Below, one piece after another: positions 43,939 to 53,465 of a stretch of 64,000 nt of DNA (within the stretch, counting starts at the first letter, position 1; each line of letters opens with the position of its first letter). Below the pieces are notes generated by a model that saw only the letters and a program-made list of their open reading frames with translations, ran no database searches and had not been told where the DNA came from. Both the position numbers and the translations under genes were made by a program. The stretch is from Dyadobacter alkalitolerans DSM 23607 (GTDB lineage Bacteria; Bacteroidota; Bacteroidia; Cytophagales; Spirosomataceae). The stretch lies in the NCBI RefSeq assembly GCF_000428845.1, contig NZ_AUAS01000002.1:1-64000 (forward strand). The letters run 5' to 3'.

Positions 43939-45717
43939 ATGAAATTATTAATACAATACCTTAGCCGGTACAAAGCCCTCATTTTCCTGGCGCTTGTACT
44001 CGCAGCCATCAATCAGGTCTTTTCGCTCCTGAACCCCTACATTCTCGGTAATTACCTCATCGACCCTTACGCCAACAAAGCACAATATTACCGTGATAAT
44101 GGCCTGGACGACGCTTTTTTCAAGGGCATCCTCATCGGCCTGCTCATGATCATTGGCGTAGCCATGGTTTCAAGGATCGCCAAAGCATTTCAGGATTATG
44201 TCGTCAATGTCGTGATCCAGAAGTTTGGCGCGAACCTTTATACAGATGGGTTACGCCATGCATTACGCCTCCCGTTCCAGGATTTTGAAGACCAGCGCAG
44301 CGGTGAAACACTCTCGGTGCTGCAAAAGGTTAGGGCGGATTGTGAAAAATTCATTACCAGCTTCGTTAACGTGCTCTTTGCCACATTGGTAGGAATCGTG
44401 TTTGTGGTTGTCGTTGCCTTTAAGCTCAGTCCTTCATTGCCGCTTATTTACCTGGTTGGCTCGGTGATACTGGCCGTTCTGACGAGTGTTTTGAGCAAAA
44501 AAATCAAGTCAATCCAGAAGAACATCGTCAAAGAAACTACAGCGCTGGCTGGGTCCACGACCGAATCGCTGCGGAACATTGAACTGGTCAAAAGCCTCGG
44601 CCTGACCAATCAGGAAATAACCCGCCTGAACACGACGACGTTCAAAATCCTCAAACTGGAACTCAGAAAGGTAAAAAGCATCCGCTCTATAAGCTTTATA
44701 CAAGGCACATTCGTGAATTTCCTTCAACAATGTATCATGTTCGCATTGCTGTTCTTCGTCTTCCGGGACCGGATTACCGTAGGGCAAATGATGATGATGC
44801 AGTTTTATTCGTTCTTCATTTTCGGGCCTTTGCAAGAACTGGGCAATGTGATCCTCTCCTATCGCGAGGCCGAAGCGTCACTGAATAATCTGCAAACATT
44901 GCTGGCCAGGCCCGTTGAACGCAAGCCTGTAAATCCCGAGGTGATTACAGACATAGAAGAGCTGCGATTTGAACAGGTCAGGTTTCAGCATCAATCTGCT
45001 AACCGGCCCGCTTTGGAAGATATTTCTTTTGACGTTAAACGGGGCGAGACCATTGCATTCGTTGGACCGTCCGGCTCGGGAAAGACGACATTGGTTAAGC
45101 TTCTCGTGGGCCTTTATCATCCCATTTTAGGAGCTGTATATTACAATGGCATAGATGGTAACAACATTGATTTTGATGAAATCAGGAATAAAATTGGCTT
45201 TGTAACGCAGGATACACAACTGTTTTCAGGCACAATCAAAGAAAACCTGCTTTTTGTAAACCCCGGTGCAACGGATGAAATGATCAACGATGTGTTGCTG
45301 AAAGCGGCTTGTTATAACTTGCTGTCGAGAGCTGAAAGCGGCATTGATACGGTGATCGGCGAAGGCGGATTAAAACTTTCGGGTGGTGAGCGCCAGCGTT
45401 TATCCATTGCCCGTGCGCTGCTGCGTGAGCCGCATTTGCTGATTTTCGATGAAGCAACCTCTGCATTGGATTCGTTGACCGAAGAAGAAATTTCCAACAC
45501 AATCCGCAACATTACCGATCAGCGTCAGCACATTACGGTCATGATCGCGCACAGGTTGTCGACCATTATGCATGCGGATCGCATTTACGTGCTGGAAAAA
45601 GGACATGTAGTGGAAACTGGAAGCCATCATGCGTTGCTGGATGAAAAAGGCTTGTATTATGCCATGTGGCGCCAGCAGATCGGTGAGCGCAAGGACGAGT
45701 CGGTGCTTTCTTCCTAA
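43939..45717 (+). CDS. ABC transporter, fused permease and ATPase (exporter type)
   Basis: A 592-aa half-transporter that should work as a dimer in the inner membrane. The membrane domain covers about residues 1-310 with six helices. The ATPase domain follows with Walker A GPSGSGKT at 376-383, Q-loop FVTQDTQLFSG, signature LSGGERQ at 480-486, Walker B LLIFDEATSALD at about 502-513 and the switch His in MIAHRLST. It is of the lipid/multidrug exporter type (MsbA-like), but the substrate is unknown. It stands alone after the tRNA gene. Confidence 0.95.
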   Translation: MKLLIQYLSRYKALIFLALVLAAINQVFSLLNPYILGNYLIDPYANKAQYYRDNGLDDAFFKGILIGLLMIIGVAMVSRIAKAFQDYVVNVVIQKFGANLYTDGLRHALRLPFQDFEDQRSGETLSVLQKVRADCEKFITSFVNVLFATLVGIVFVVVVAFKLSPSLPLIYLVGSVILAVLTSVLSKKIKSIQKNIVKETTALAGSTTESLRNIELVKSLGLTNQEITRLNTTTFKILKLELRKVKSIRSISFIQGTFVNFLQQCIMFALLFFVFRDRITVGQMMMMQFYSFFIFGPLQELGNVILSYREAEASLNNLQTLLARPVERKPVNPEVITDIEELRFEQVRFQHQSANRPALEDISFDVKRGETIAFVGPSGSGKTTLVKLLVGLYHPILGAVYYNGIDGNNIDFDEIRNKIGFVTQDTQLFSGTIKENLLFVNPGATDEMINDVLLKAACYNLLSRAESGIDTVIGEGGLKLSGGERQRLSIARALLREPHLLIFDEATSALDSLTEEEISNTIRNITDQRQHITVMIAHRLSTIMHADRIYVLEKGHVVETGSHHALLDEKGLYYAMWRQQIGERKDESVLSS

Positions 45718-45822
45718 TGTATATGATAACTAAAAGCTAGCAAGATTCAGGTTTTTCAGCGGTCCCTCGGCATCTATTTTTGTCCTATCAATATTAGATC
45801 GGATCAAACAGAAGTCAGACGA

Positions 45823-46524
45823 ATGAAGAACATTGAAACATCAGATTGGTTACGCATCACCGAAGAGCTGCACAGTAAAGGATACGGACTAATAGAACAG
45901 GTCCTTTCGCCTTCGGAATGCGATGAACTGATTGCATCTTACAATGAACCAGCACATTATCGAAAGACGATCGTGATGGAGCGTTATCGGTTTGGGTTAG
46001 GAGAATATAAATATTTTCAATATCCGCTGCCGGACATTATCCAGCTATTACGCGAAAGCTTTTATTCCAAACTCGCCCCGGTTGCCAATAAGTGGATGCA
46101 AGTCCTTAACATTGACCAACATTACCCGGCTGATTTCCAAGACTTTCAGACAAAGTGTCACGAGCAGCAACAAACCAAACCTACGGTTTTGATCCTGAAA
46201 TACGACGAAGGCGGGCACAATACGTTGCATCAGGACTTGTACGGAGATCTGTTCTTTCCTATTCAGCTGATTATTTTCCTTAGCGATCCTGAGAAGGATT
46301 ATACAGGAGGAGAATTTGTGTTGACTCAACAAACGCCGCGCGCTCAGTCGAAAGCCATCGTTTTGAAACCCAAGAAAGGAGACATACTGGTCTTCACAAC
46401 CAATTTCAAACCTGTGAAGGGAACGAAGGGTTACTATCGCGTCAATATGAAGCATGGGGTTTCCGAAGTGACTTACGGCAACCGCTTCACGCTGGGAATC
46501 ATTTTTCACGACGCATTAAGCTGA
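45823..46524 (+). CDS. 2-oxoglutarate/Fe(II)-dependent oxygenase in the alkylation-repair cluster
   Basis: A 233-aa member of the 2OG-Fe(II) oxygenase superfamily. The Fe ligands are H136 and D138 (LHQDLYGD) and H211 (VNMKHGVSEV). R221 (NRFTLGI) should hold 2-oxoglutarate. It lies 5 nt upstream of an Ada-like Zn protein and faces an AlkA-type glycosylase, so it probably removes alkyl groups from DNA by oxidation like AlkB. Sequence similarity to AlkB itself is low; a protein hydroxylase role is possible. Confidence 0.82.
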   Translation: MKNIETSDWLRITEELHSKGYGLIEQVLSPSECDELIASYNEPAHYRKTIVMERYRFGLGEYKYFQYPLPDIIQLLRESFYSKLAPVANKWMQVLNIDQHYPADFQDFQTKCHEQQQTKPTVLILKYDEGGHNTLHQDLYGDLFFPIQLIIFLSDPEKDYTGGEFVLTQQTPRAQSKAIVLKPKKGDILVFTTNFKPVKGTKGYYRVNMKHGVSEVTYGNRFTLGIIFHDALS

Positions 46525-46529
46525 AAGCG

Positions 46530-46808
46530 ATGATCAGGCACTCGGACCTCGGACCTCCGTCGTTTCAAACGAGCAGAAGGTTGAAGAAAATAATTGACGA
46601 TCACGTAATCTGTTATGGCGGAAATGCTCGTCTCAAAATTTACGGAACATTTCAATGTAATTCGGGAAAGCGCATGAAAATGAAGAACCGGGTGTTTTTC
46701 AATTCAGAGAAAGAGGCACTGGCGCAAGGTTTCCGACCATGCGGACATTGTATGCGGGAAGCTTACTTGAAGTGGAAACCAAAACAGCACATTACGCTAA
46801 AACCTTGA
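46530..46808 (+). CDS. Ada-type metal-binding domain protein (stand-alone)
   Basis: A 92-aa protein made of one Ada Zn-binding-like domain: LKIYGTFQCNSGKRMKMKNRVFFNSEKEALAQGFRPCGHCM. In Ada four Cys bind Zn and the first accepts a methyl group from phosphotriesters. Here CNSGK replaces the usual C-x3-C, leaving three of the four, as in the family variant with 'GTxxCPSA'. Transcriptional activation domains are absent. It probably recognises or binds damaged DNA together with the oxygenase 5 nt upstream. Its 3' end overlaps alkA on the other strand by 17 nt. Confidence 0.78.
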   Translation: MIRHSDLGPPSFQTSRRLKKIIDDHVICYGGNARLKIYGTFQCNSGKRMKMKNRVFFNSEKEALAQGFRPCGHCMREAYLKWKPKQHITLKP

Positions 46809-47703
46809 AAGTGAGGCTCCGCCAGAGATAAAAGACCAGGTAACTCTCCCAGCCTGCAAACTGCTGAAAAAGTGCATCGATCTTGCCTGTTTCACTTCTG
46901 TCCTGGATAATGTTGTGATTGGAAAGTGCATTCAACAAACCGATATCACCGTGCGGAATGCCGCCTGGTTCCTGCAACGACTTCATTAAAACATAATTAG
47001 CCGTCCATACACCGATTCCCTTGTGATCCGTCAATGCTTTTTTACGTGCTGCAAAGTCGGGTAATGCGCGAATTGCTTCTTTATCTAAGCTTCCGTTTGC
47101 AAACGCCCTGGCAATGCCAATCACGTAATCCGATTTTTGCTTCGAGAACTGCATATCCTTCAAAAGGTCCGGATCAGCTGCTGCGAGCACTTCGGGCTCA
47201 GGAAAAACGTAGTAGGATTCATTTTCATGGTCAATGCGCTTACCATAATGTTCCACCAGCCTCCGCTTCACTTTATAGGCAAAGGACAAATTAATCTGCT
47301 GACCGATAATGCACCAGCAAATGGCTTCGAAAAGATTTGAAATGCCAATCATCCGCAGGCCTTTATAATCTTCGGCCATGTAGGCAATGCGTCCATCGGC
47401 TTTCAGCAAGTCGTAAAACGGCTGAATGTTGGTATCCATATCAAACCATTCACACACATAACCAATGAGATAGGATTTATTTTCATGCGTCGCTTCTCCT
47501 TTGAGAATTTCCAGTTCGAGGAAATCCGAATGCTCGCGGATGGACACCAGCAGCATTTCCGCTCCCACTTCCAATGCCTTAAAGATGGTATCGCCTTTGA
47601 TGATATGCAGACAGTCATCATAATTCCTGTTAAGAAACCACAGACATTCTTCAAAGCTAAAAAGCGCCGGAACGGGGATTAAGACCTTATGCTCACTATT
47701 CAT
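46792..47703 (-). CDS. alkA: DNA-3-methyladenine glycosylase II (AlkA type)
   Basis: A 303-aa base-excision enzyme that removes alkylated purines from DNA. The N-terminal AlkA-like fold comes first. The helix-hairpin-helix is at about 225-240 (TDHKGIGVWTANYVLM). The catalytic Asp is D253 in PHGDIGLLNAL. Family phrase AICWCIIGQQINLSFAYKVKRRLVEHYG is clear. It is convergent with the oxygenase/Ada pair and overlaps it by 17 nt. The three genes form an alkylation repair cluster, although on two strands. Confidence 0.93.
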   Translation of the reverse strand: MNSEHKVLIPVPALFSFEECLWFLNRNYDDCLHIIKGDTIFKALEVGAEMLLVSIREHSDFLELEILKGEATHENKSYLIGYVCEWFDMDTNIQPFYDLLKADGRIAYMAEDYKGLRMIGISNLFEAICWCIIGQQINLSFAYKVKRRLVEHYGKRIDHENESYYVFPEPEVLAAADPDLLKDMQFSKQKSDYVIGIARAFANGSLDKEAIRALPDFAARKKALTDHKGIGVWTANYVLMKSLQEPGGIPHGDIGLLNALSNHNIIQDRSETGKIDALFQQFAGWESYLVFYLWRSLTFKVLA

Positions 47704-47762
47704 TTACCAAATATACCGCAACTGCAAACAAGCCAAAACCTGTTTCTTGCTGCATGATGACT

Positions 47763-48782
47763 TTAATGTACAATTTTGAAAACCAATTCTTTAAGCAGTT
47801 CACCTTCCGGAACGCTCACACCGTCGAGCCCTTTCAGCCGTGCATCACATTCGCGAAGATAATGTATGATGTTGGCCACTTTGGGAAGCGGATAATTGCG
47901 GATAGCCAGCAGGTAATCTTTTACAAAATAAGGGTTAACCCCCAATTCGGTCGCAAGCCCTTTCTCTGATTTATCTTTGCTGGCGTGCGCAAGCAGCACT
48001 TTTGTATAAAACCCGAAAAGAATGATCAGGATGGGAGCCAGCGGATTGTCCTTCGAATTTTGAGAGAAATAGGTTGCGATCTGATTGGCTTTCATGACAT
48101 CACGCGTCATCAATGCTTTCTGGAATTCAAACACATTATATTCTTTACTAATGCCCACAAACCGTTCAATCGCAGCAGCATCTATGCCCTCGTCCAAACG
48201 GAGATTAACCAGGATTTTCCGGATCTCGTTCGACAATCGTTTCAGATCGTTTCCAATGTTATCGACCAACATCTGCACAGCCTTAGGACTTATTTTGACG
48301 CCCTCATGCTGACAAAATGAAGCTACCCATTCGGGTAACTTGTTGTCATACATCTTTTTAGACTGCACCACAACCCCATTGGTATTGATGGATTTGATGA
48401 ATGTCTTACGCTCATCAGCATTGGCATGAAAACAAAAAACCAGCACCGTGCTGTTCAGCGGATTGAGTGCATAATCCTCCAACCTGGCCTGCTGCTCCTT
48501 CTGCTCTATGCCGCCCAGCTTATTGGCATCTTTCACGAGGATCAACTGCCTTTCCGCCATGAAAGGAAACCGCCGGGCATAGCTAAGCACACCAGCCACA
48601 TCCGTATCCTTTCCATACAAAACGAATTGATTAAAACCCTTTTCAGATTCAGGAACAACGCGTTTTTCCAGTTCTTCGGCAATGGAATCGATGTGGTAAG
48701 GCTCGTCGCCGTGCAGAAAATAAATAGGCCTGAATTTCTTACTTCTGATCTCTTTCAGGACAATGTCCGGTGTTTGGGCCAT
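47763..48782 (-). CDS. holA: DNA polymerase III subunit delta
   Basis: HolA is the clamp-loader subunit that opens the sliding clamp. It is 339 aa. N-terminal motif RPIYFLHGDEPYHIDSIAEELEKRVV; further blocks VLVFCFHANADERKTFIKSI and LVDNIGNDLKRLSNEIRKILVNL are typical of the family. The usual divergence of delta subunits makes this a moderate-to-strong call. It lies between alkA and an ACP phosphodiesterase-like gene (24-nt gap), all on the minus strand. Confidence 0.92.
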   Translation of the reverse strand: MAQTPDIVLKEIRSKKFRPIYFLHGDEPYHIDSIAEELEKRVVPESEKGFNQFVLYGKDTDVAGVLSYARRFPFMAERQLILVKDANKLGGIEQKEQQARLEDYALNPLNSTVLVFCFHANADERKTFIKSINTNGVVVQSKKMYDNKLPEWVASFCQHEGVKISPKAVQMLVDNIGNDLKRLSNEIRKILVNLRLDEGIDAAAIERFVGISKEYNVFEFQKALMTRDVMKANQIATYFSQNSKDNPLAPILIILFGFYTKVLLAHASKDKSEKGLATELGVNPYFVKDYLLAIRNYPLPKVANIIHYLRECDARLKGLDGVSVPEGELLKELVFKIVH

Positions 48783-48806
48783 AGGGTGCGCCGGTAAGCA
48801 ATAATG

Positions 48807-49403
48807 TTAATGTGTTAATATAAACTCCTCGGACTGTTTTTGAAGTTCCGGAAAGAAGCGTAAAAATTTATCCCTGTAAAACTCCTCATTCTCGCGCAAC
48901 TCCAACATCGCATTCCGCAGCGGCGCAAGATAAGTTGCCCGCCTGGACATCCTGTGAAAGGTAAGCTCCACGCCTTCCAGGGTGGCGTAGCTTGTAAGCC
49001 AGTCCTCATGGATCATGGCCTGCACCATACGCGTCATATGCTCGGGAATAAGGTGCTCATTCTTCCTGATCAGCGCATAAATGTTGCGGGTGTAGGTAAA
49101 GAGCGACCCAGCCTGAAACTGATCGAAATGCTGGGCAAGAAAATAATCAAAATAGATATCCATCACAATTCCTGCCAGCTTTCCCTGCGACAATGCGGCC
49201 TTGTGCGTGGCCTCGCGTACAATTTCGTGCTGGTCTGTGAAAAAATCAATGTGCCGGTGGAGCTTCAAGCCGGTGACAAAATCCGGGTCCCATTCGGCTG
49301 TCTTTTCATCTGTCAGACGGCCCTTTATGAAATCGCCCACATAATTGCCCATCATCACGCGTTCCTTATTTCCTGATAGCAAAATGTGTGCTAAAAAATT
49401 CAT
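48807..49403 (-). CDS. Acyl carrier protein phosphodiesterase (AcpH/DUF479 family)
   Basis: A 198-aa all-helical protein. The HD-domain-like family removes the phosphopantetheine group from acyl carrier protein. N-terminal MNFLAHILLSGNKERVMMGNYVGDFIKGR is diagnostic, followed by GLKLHRHIDFFTDQHEIVRE (metal-binding His and Asp) and YFDYFLAQHFDQF. The assignment to the reaction rests on the family. It lies upstream of holA on the same strand. Confidence 0.88.
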   Translation of the reverse strand: MNFLAHILLSGNKERVMMGNYVGDFIKGRLTDEKTAEWDPDFVTGLKLHRHIDFFTDQHEIVREATHKAALSQGKLAGIVMDIYFDYFLAQHFDQFQAGSLFTYTRNIYALIRKNEHLIPEHMTRMVQAMIHEDWLTSYATLEGVELTFHRMSRRATYLAPLRNAMLELRENEEFYRDKFLRFFPELQKQSEEFILTH

Positions 49404-49499
49404 CTAAATGGCATTTTGGCAAATTTGCCGTACGTTTGTTTTCCCTGCTCTACTTGGAACAATTTTTTACAACAACAATTATTTTAATCAAACTAGCAA

Positions 49500-50015
49500 A
49501 TGAAAGTCGAAAAAAATAACGTGATAGCGTTAACATACAGCCTGAGAATTCCTGACACAGACGGCGAAACAGATGTCGTTGAAGTGGTTACGGAAGAAGA
49601 TCCAATGTACTTCATACAAGGCATCAGCGGCCTTCCCGAGGGTTTCGAAAACCAGATCGAGGGACTTGTTGCCGGTGATATATTCGAATTCACGGTGGCC
49701 CCGGAAGAAGGTTACGGCGAGTTTGATGAAGAAGCCATTGTCGAATTGCCAAAGGCAGTTTTCCAGATGGAAGACGTTAACCAGGACGAATTATTGCAGA
49801 TCGGTAACATTATTCCGATGACCAACGAAGACGGCGAAAGAATGCATGGTCAGGTTGTTGAGATCAAAGACGACATCGTTGTCATGAACTTCAATCACCC
49901 ATTGGCAGGAAAAGAAATGCATTTCAAAGGACAAATCATCTCAATCCGTCCAGCGACAGCAGAAGAAATCAGCCACGGGCATGTGCATGGTGCTGGAGGA
50001 GTGCATCATCATTAA
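49500..50015 (+). CDS. FKBP-type peptidyl-prolyl isomerase, SlyD-like
   Basis: A 171-aa protein that speeds proline isomerisation during folding. N-terminal FKBP part (NVIALTYSLRIPDTDGETDVVE), inserted flap domain (GDIFEFTVAPEEGYGEFDEEAIVELPKAVF), then return to FKBP (MNFNHPLAGKEMHFKGQIISIRPA). The C-terminus is His-rich (HGHVHGAGGVHHH) and could bind nickel as in SlyD. Its stop codon lies inside the bidirectional terminator shared with the deaminase gene. Confidence 0.93.
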   Translation: MKVEKNNVIALTYSLRIPDTDGETDVVEVVTEEDPMYFIQGISGLPEGFENQIEGLVAGDIFEFTVAPEEGYGEFDEEAIVELPKAVFQMEDVNQDELLQIGNIIPMTNEDGERMHGQVVEIKDDIVVMNFNHPLAGKEMHFKGQIISIRPATAEEISHGHVHGAGGVHHH

Positions 50016-50058
50016 TGAATAAAGACCGGGCTTACAAGCCCGGTCTTTATTCATTAAT
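50012..50058. terminator. Bidirectional terminator between the SlyD-like and deaminase genes
   Basis: A perfect 22-bp inverted repeat (50012-50033 with 50037-50058) with a 3-nt loop. GC-rich core with A/T ends serves both strands. Both stop codons (50013-50015 and 50047-50049) lie within it. Confidence 0.95.
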
Positions 50059-50538
50059 AACATACTGCTCCACTTCAACGCCGAAACGCTTCAGAAACTC
50101 CACTCCCTCCTCCACTGCGATTCCCTTGTAAGCGGCGTATGAATGCAGGAAAATTACTTTTTTGATTTTCATTGTATAAATAACCCTGGCGCAGGCAATG
50201 CATGGCGCTAATGTTACGAAAAGCGTCGATCCTTCGATATTTGAGCCATTTTTTACTGCAAATAAGATAGCGTTCTGTTCTGCATGTAATGCGAGTGAGC
50301 AGCTTCCTTTTGCATCTCTCGGGCAACCCACTTCCGGAAATTCTTCATCACAGTTGTGCGTGCCGGCAGGAGGACCATTGTAACCGATTGAAATAATGCG
50401 GGTGTCCTTTGTTAATACCGCACCCACCTGTGCTTTGATACAATGTGAACGCAACGCCAGATTTTTTGCTAATTCCATGTAGATATCATCAAATTCCGGG
50501 CGCAATTTCGTTGTAGATAATGTCATTCGTTTCTTCAA
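50047..50538 (-). CDS. Deoxycytidylate deaminase (dCMP deaminase/ComEB type)
   Basis: A 163-aa zinc deaminase that converts dCMP to dUMP for thymidylate synthesis. Zn ligands and the catalytic Glu are in HAEQNA (H85, E87) and PCIACA (C113, C116). N-terminal GYNGPPAGTHNCDEE is family-typical. The start may also be at 50526, four codons later. It is a single gene convergent with the FKBP gene. Confidence 0.94.
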   Translation of the reverse strand: MKKRMTLSTTKLRPEFDDIYMELAKNLALRSHCIKAQVGAVLTKDTRIISIGYNGPPAGTHNCDEEFPEVGCPRDAKGSCSLALHAEQNAILFAVKNGSNIEGSTLFVTLAPCIACARVIYTMKIKKVIFLHSYAAYKGIAVEEGVEFLKRFGVEVEQYVINE

Positions 50539-50595
50539 TAATTTTTATACAAACTTATCGAATTGAAAACGGGATTCAACATAAGATTTCGAAGT

Positions 50596-51678
50596 ATGAT
50601 CAGAAGTTTTTTGCTTGTCCTTTCACTGTTTTTCACATGCCTGCCTGCTTTTTCACAACAGGAAAAGGTTGTGTTGAAACTTGCAATGGATCAGGCATCA
50701 TTAGTCAAGAGCTATAAATTTTTTGTCCAGGAAGTTGAAGATCAGCGCGTTATTTCAGGGTCAGGACTGGGAAAGGTGATTGTGCTGGGTAAGGAAACGC
50801 CTGTTGCATTGCCGGGCAAGGTGGATAAAGAGCTGTTTAGTTATTGGTCCTTCGCCGCACCAAAAAATCAGCAGACTTACCTTCCGCTTTATATCAGCAT
50901 CAAAGAGCTTTCGCTAAACGAAAAGCGTGTTGGCCCCAACAAGGTGACCGGCGAAGTGAAGCTGTCTGTGAAATTCCGCTGGTACCGGAACATGCAGCCT
51001 GTGGAGCTCACGAATTATCAAACTGCAGCAAACTACACACGACCTGAAAGGGACTTTGTGTATGAAAAGCTCGTGAAGCAACTGCTAGACCAATCCATTG
51101 CGCACTTTCAAAAGTGGATGACGCTGAATGCTGGAAAAAATCCAGCGCTGGCCAGGAACATTCAGTTGGTTTTTAAGGAAATCAGTAATAATGACCCTGA
51201 TACGGTATTTTATTCTCCCAAAAGGCCGCTGATATGGGACGATTTTAAAGTCCGGAATGCAAAGCCGGGCAGCCGGTATGCGGCGGCGGTGTTTACCAGT
51301 TTTGGCTACGAAGGACGCTCCTACCCGAAGGACGATGATCTGGTGGTGGAAATCGGGCTGAAAACATTCATGGTAAAAAGCATGTCATGGGGCCGACCAG
51401 AATACAGGAATGCAAGCACATTACGCCACGAACAAATCCATTTTGACATTACCAGGCTCGTAGTTGAGAAATTTAAAGCCCGACTAATTAAAGCCGACCT
51501 CACGATTGAAGACTACGATAGCGAGATCCAGTATCAGTTCCTGGAAGCATTCCGTGAAATGAACACGGATCAGGAACGCTATGACGGCGAAACGGGACAC
51601 GGCCTCAATGCCAGGGCGCAAGCAGCCTGGGACCGGAAAATAGCTGGCGAGATTTCGGCAGTCTACGCCGTTCAATAA
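50596..51678 (+). CDS. DUF922-type predicted secreted Zn protease
   Basis: A 360-aa exported protein; the ATG at 50596 gives a signal peptide (SFLLVLSLFFTCLPAFSQ), whereas the frame reaches a TTG at 50563. The C-terminal half matches DUF922 proteins: RPLIWDDFKVRNAKPGSRYAAAVFTSFGYEGR and a zinc-protease-like motif HEQIH (LRHEQIHFDIT) at about residue 277. The N-terminal half is unassigned. Its stop is 4 nt from the end of convergent comEC. The substrate is unknown. Confidence 0.78.
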   Translation: MIRSFLLVLSLFFTCLPAFSQQEKVVLKLAMDQASLVKSYKFFVQEVEDQRVISGSGLGKVIVLGKETPVALPGKVDKELFSYWSFAAPKNQQTYLPLYISIKELSLNEKRVGPNKVTGEVKLSVKFRWYRNMQPVELTNYQTAANYTRPERDFVYEKLVKQLLDQSIAHFQKWMTLNAGKNPALARNIQLVFKEISNNDPDTVFYSPKRPLIWDDFKVRNAKPGSRYAAAVFTSFGYEGRSYPKDDDLVVEIGLKTFMVKSMSWGRPEYRNASTLRHEQIHFDITRLVVEKFKARLIKADLTIEDYDSEIQYQFLEAFREMNTDQERYDGETGHGLNARAQAAWDRKIAGEISAVYAVQ

Positions 51679-51682
51679 CGCA

Positions 51683-53464
51683 TTACTGCGCAGTAATAAA
51701 CACCGTTTCTTCCACTTCCTGGCTCGTCGCATAATTTTTAACACAAAAATTGTATGCGTCCAAATCCTTCGCAAAATTCCTGTCACTCACGATATAAAGC
51801 GATTTACCCTGCTTAATGCTTACGACCTCGTGCTTAGGAATCCGATGCATGACCATTCGGTCCGAATCGCGCATCTGAATGCTTTTAGAAACAGAATAGG
51901 TTGAGAAAAGCATGACCAGCAAGTAGGAAACTTTTACATATTGATATGCTCTCGACTGATATGCGTACCAGATTGTGAACAGGAGCGCATATAACAAAAC
52001 CACTTCTATTTTATCCAGATTAAGGTTCTCCAATAAATATCCGGGCAAGGATTTAGGCACAGAAACGGCCACGTTCGTCAGGTAAGCCGAAAGCCAAACG
52101 ACTTTATTGATAACTATTTGAAGCCAAAGGATATTCAACGGCGACACCAGCAAGAGTATCAGCGCAGCCGGCAACAAGACGTTTGTAAAGGCGATCACGA
52201 ACGGATTAACCAGCCAGAAATAAGTCGGAAATTGATGAAAGTAAAATAAGCTCAGCGGGAAGGTGGCCAACTGTGCCGCAAAAGACAATGCTGAGATCTG
52301 CCAGACAAATTTCAGAATCCTATTCTGCGGTGCAAAAATGGCGTCCAAAGGCTCATAGAGCAAGAATATTCCGCTCATGGCCAGGTAAGAAAGTTGAAAC
52401 CCTACATCGTAAAGGGCAGCCGGATCCATGAGCAAGATCAACAATGCAGACAATGCAAGCGTATTCATGGCGTTTTGTTTCCGGCCAGAAACCTCCGCAA
52501 CAACAAACACAATGCACATGAGCGTTGCCCGCTGCACCGACGGCGGCAAGCCTGTTACCAATGCATAAAAGCCAAGCAACCCGATCATTAGCGATAAATA
52601 AGCAATCTTCCCGACCCGCCAGCGCTTCATCCAGCCCAACAAGTGACTGATAACCAGGAAAATGATCGCAACATGCATGCCCGAAACTGAAAGAATGTGA
52701 ACGGTCCCGGATGTCGTGTAATCGCTGATCTGGTCAGAGCGGAGATCGTCTCTCCTGCCTAATAACATGGCTTTAATTAATCCATAGGCTTCGTCGTCGT
52801 CCACATTTTTCCTGAACGTTTGCGCAGCCCATTTTGAAATGCCGTCGCTCCATTGGTTGAGAAAAAAGGAATGGTCAGCAATGGGCATGATTTGAAACGA
52901 ACGCTCCGTCAGGTAATCGGTCCACACAATTCCTTTGTTTCGCAGATATTGCCGGTAATCAAACTGCATTGGATTTCCGGCTTCCATCGGGCGTTCTAAC
53001 GTGCCATGGACTACGATCGTGTTGCCGGGTTCCGGAATGTTGCTCGCGTCGTGGCTAATGTTGATCAATGCTTTCAAATCAACCTCACTCCACTTTTCTC
53101 GCACCTTTATGCCCGTGATATGCGCTTCATAGCGAAGCGTTTTCGTGCGTTTCTCTGGTAAGCTCTTAATTTCCGCTTCATACGCACCATATCCAGCATT
53201 TGCAAGCACTTTAATGTTCGCTTCATTATGTTGCTCGAAAGTCTGCATCGTCCATGCGCCCAGCGAAACAAAAAACAACGCCAATGCAATCCCGAATGCT
53301 GGTTTCAGGATTTTGATATAAAAAATAAAACAGACGGCTAGAAGAAAAAGCGCCAGCGACAGAAGCAACGCTGGTGTTCCTCCAGAATGAGGAATGATTT
53401 CGCTCAGGAAAATGCCGGTAATGTAAGACAATACAATCCCGACAAATGGCGACCGTGTCAGCAT
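51683..53464 (-). CDS. comEC: ComEC/Rec2-family competence channel
   Basis: A 593-aa inner-membrane protein of the DNA-uptake channel family. After two helices it has an OB-like soluble part (DUF4131, about 60-190), then the competence domain with many helices (SDYTTSGTVHILSVSGMHVAIIFLVISHLLGWMKRW, ATLMCIVFVVAEVSGRKQNAMNTLALSALLILLMDPAALYDVGFQLSYLAMSGIFLL). It ends about 120 residues after the last long helix block without the metallo-beta-lactamase domain of the Bacillus protein. Other competence genes are not in the window. Confidence 0.9.
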   Translation of the reverse strand: MLTRSPFVGIVLSYITGIFLSEIIPHSGGTPALLLSLALFLLAVCFIFYIKILKPAFGIALALFFVSLGAWTMQTFEQHNEANIKVLANAGYGAYEAEIKSLPEKRTKTLRYEAHITGIKVREKWSEVDLKALINISHDASNIPEPGNTIVVHGTLERPMEAGNPMQFDYRQYLRNKGIVWTDYLTERSFQIMPIADHSFFLNQWSDGISKWAAQTFRKNVDDDEAYGLIKAMLLGRRDDLRSDQISDYTTSGTVHILSVSGMHVAIIFLVISHLLGWMKRWRVGKIAYLSLMIGLLGFYALVTGLPPSVQRATLMCIVFVVAEVSGRKQNAMNTLALSALLILLMDPAALYDVGFQLSYLAMSGIFLLYEPLDAIFAPQNRILKFVWQISALSFAAQLATFPLSLFYFHQFPTYFWLVNPFVIAFTNVLLPAALILLLVSPLNILWLQIVINKVVWLSAYLTNVAVSVPKSLPGYLLENLNLDKIEVVLLYALLFTIWYAYQSRAYQYVKVSYLLVMLFSTYSVSKSIQMRDSDRMVMHRIPKHEVVSIKQGKSLYIVSDRNFAKDLDAYNFCVKNYATSQEVEETVFITAQ

Positions 53465-53465
53465 A

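Noticed and set aside
51683..51860. Frameshifted metallo-beta-lactamase part of comEC
   Set aside because: No matching motif (HxHxDH) in any frame below the stop; the region belongs to the convergent DUF922 gene.
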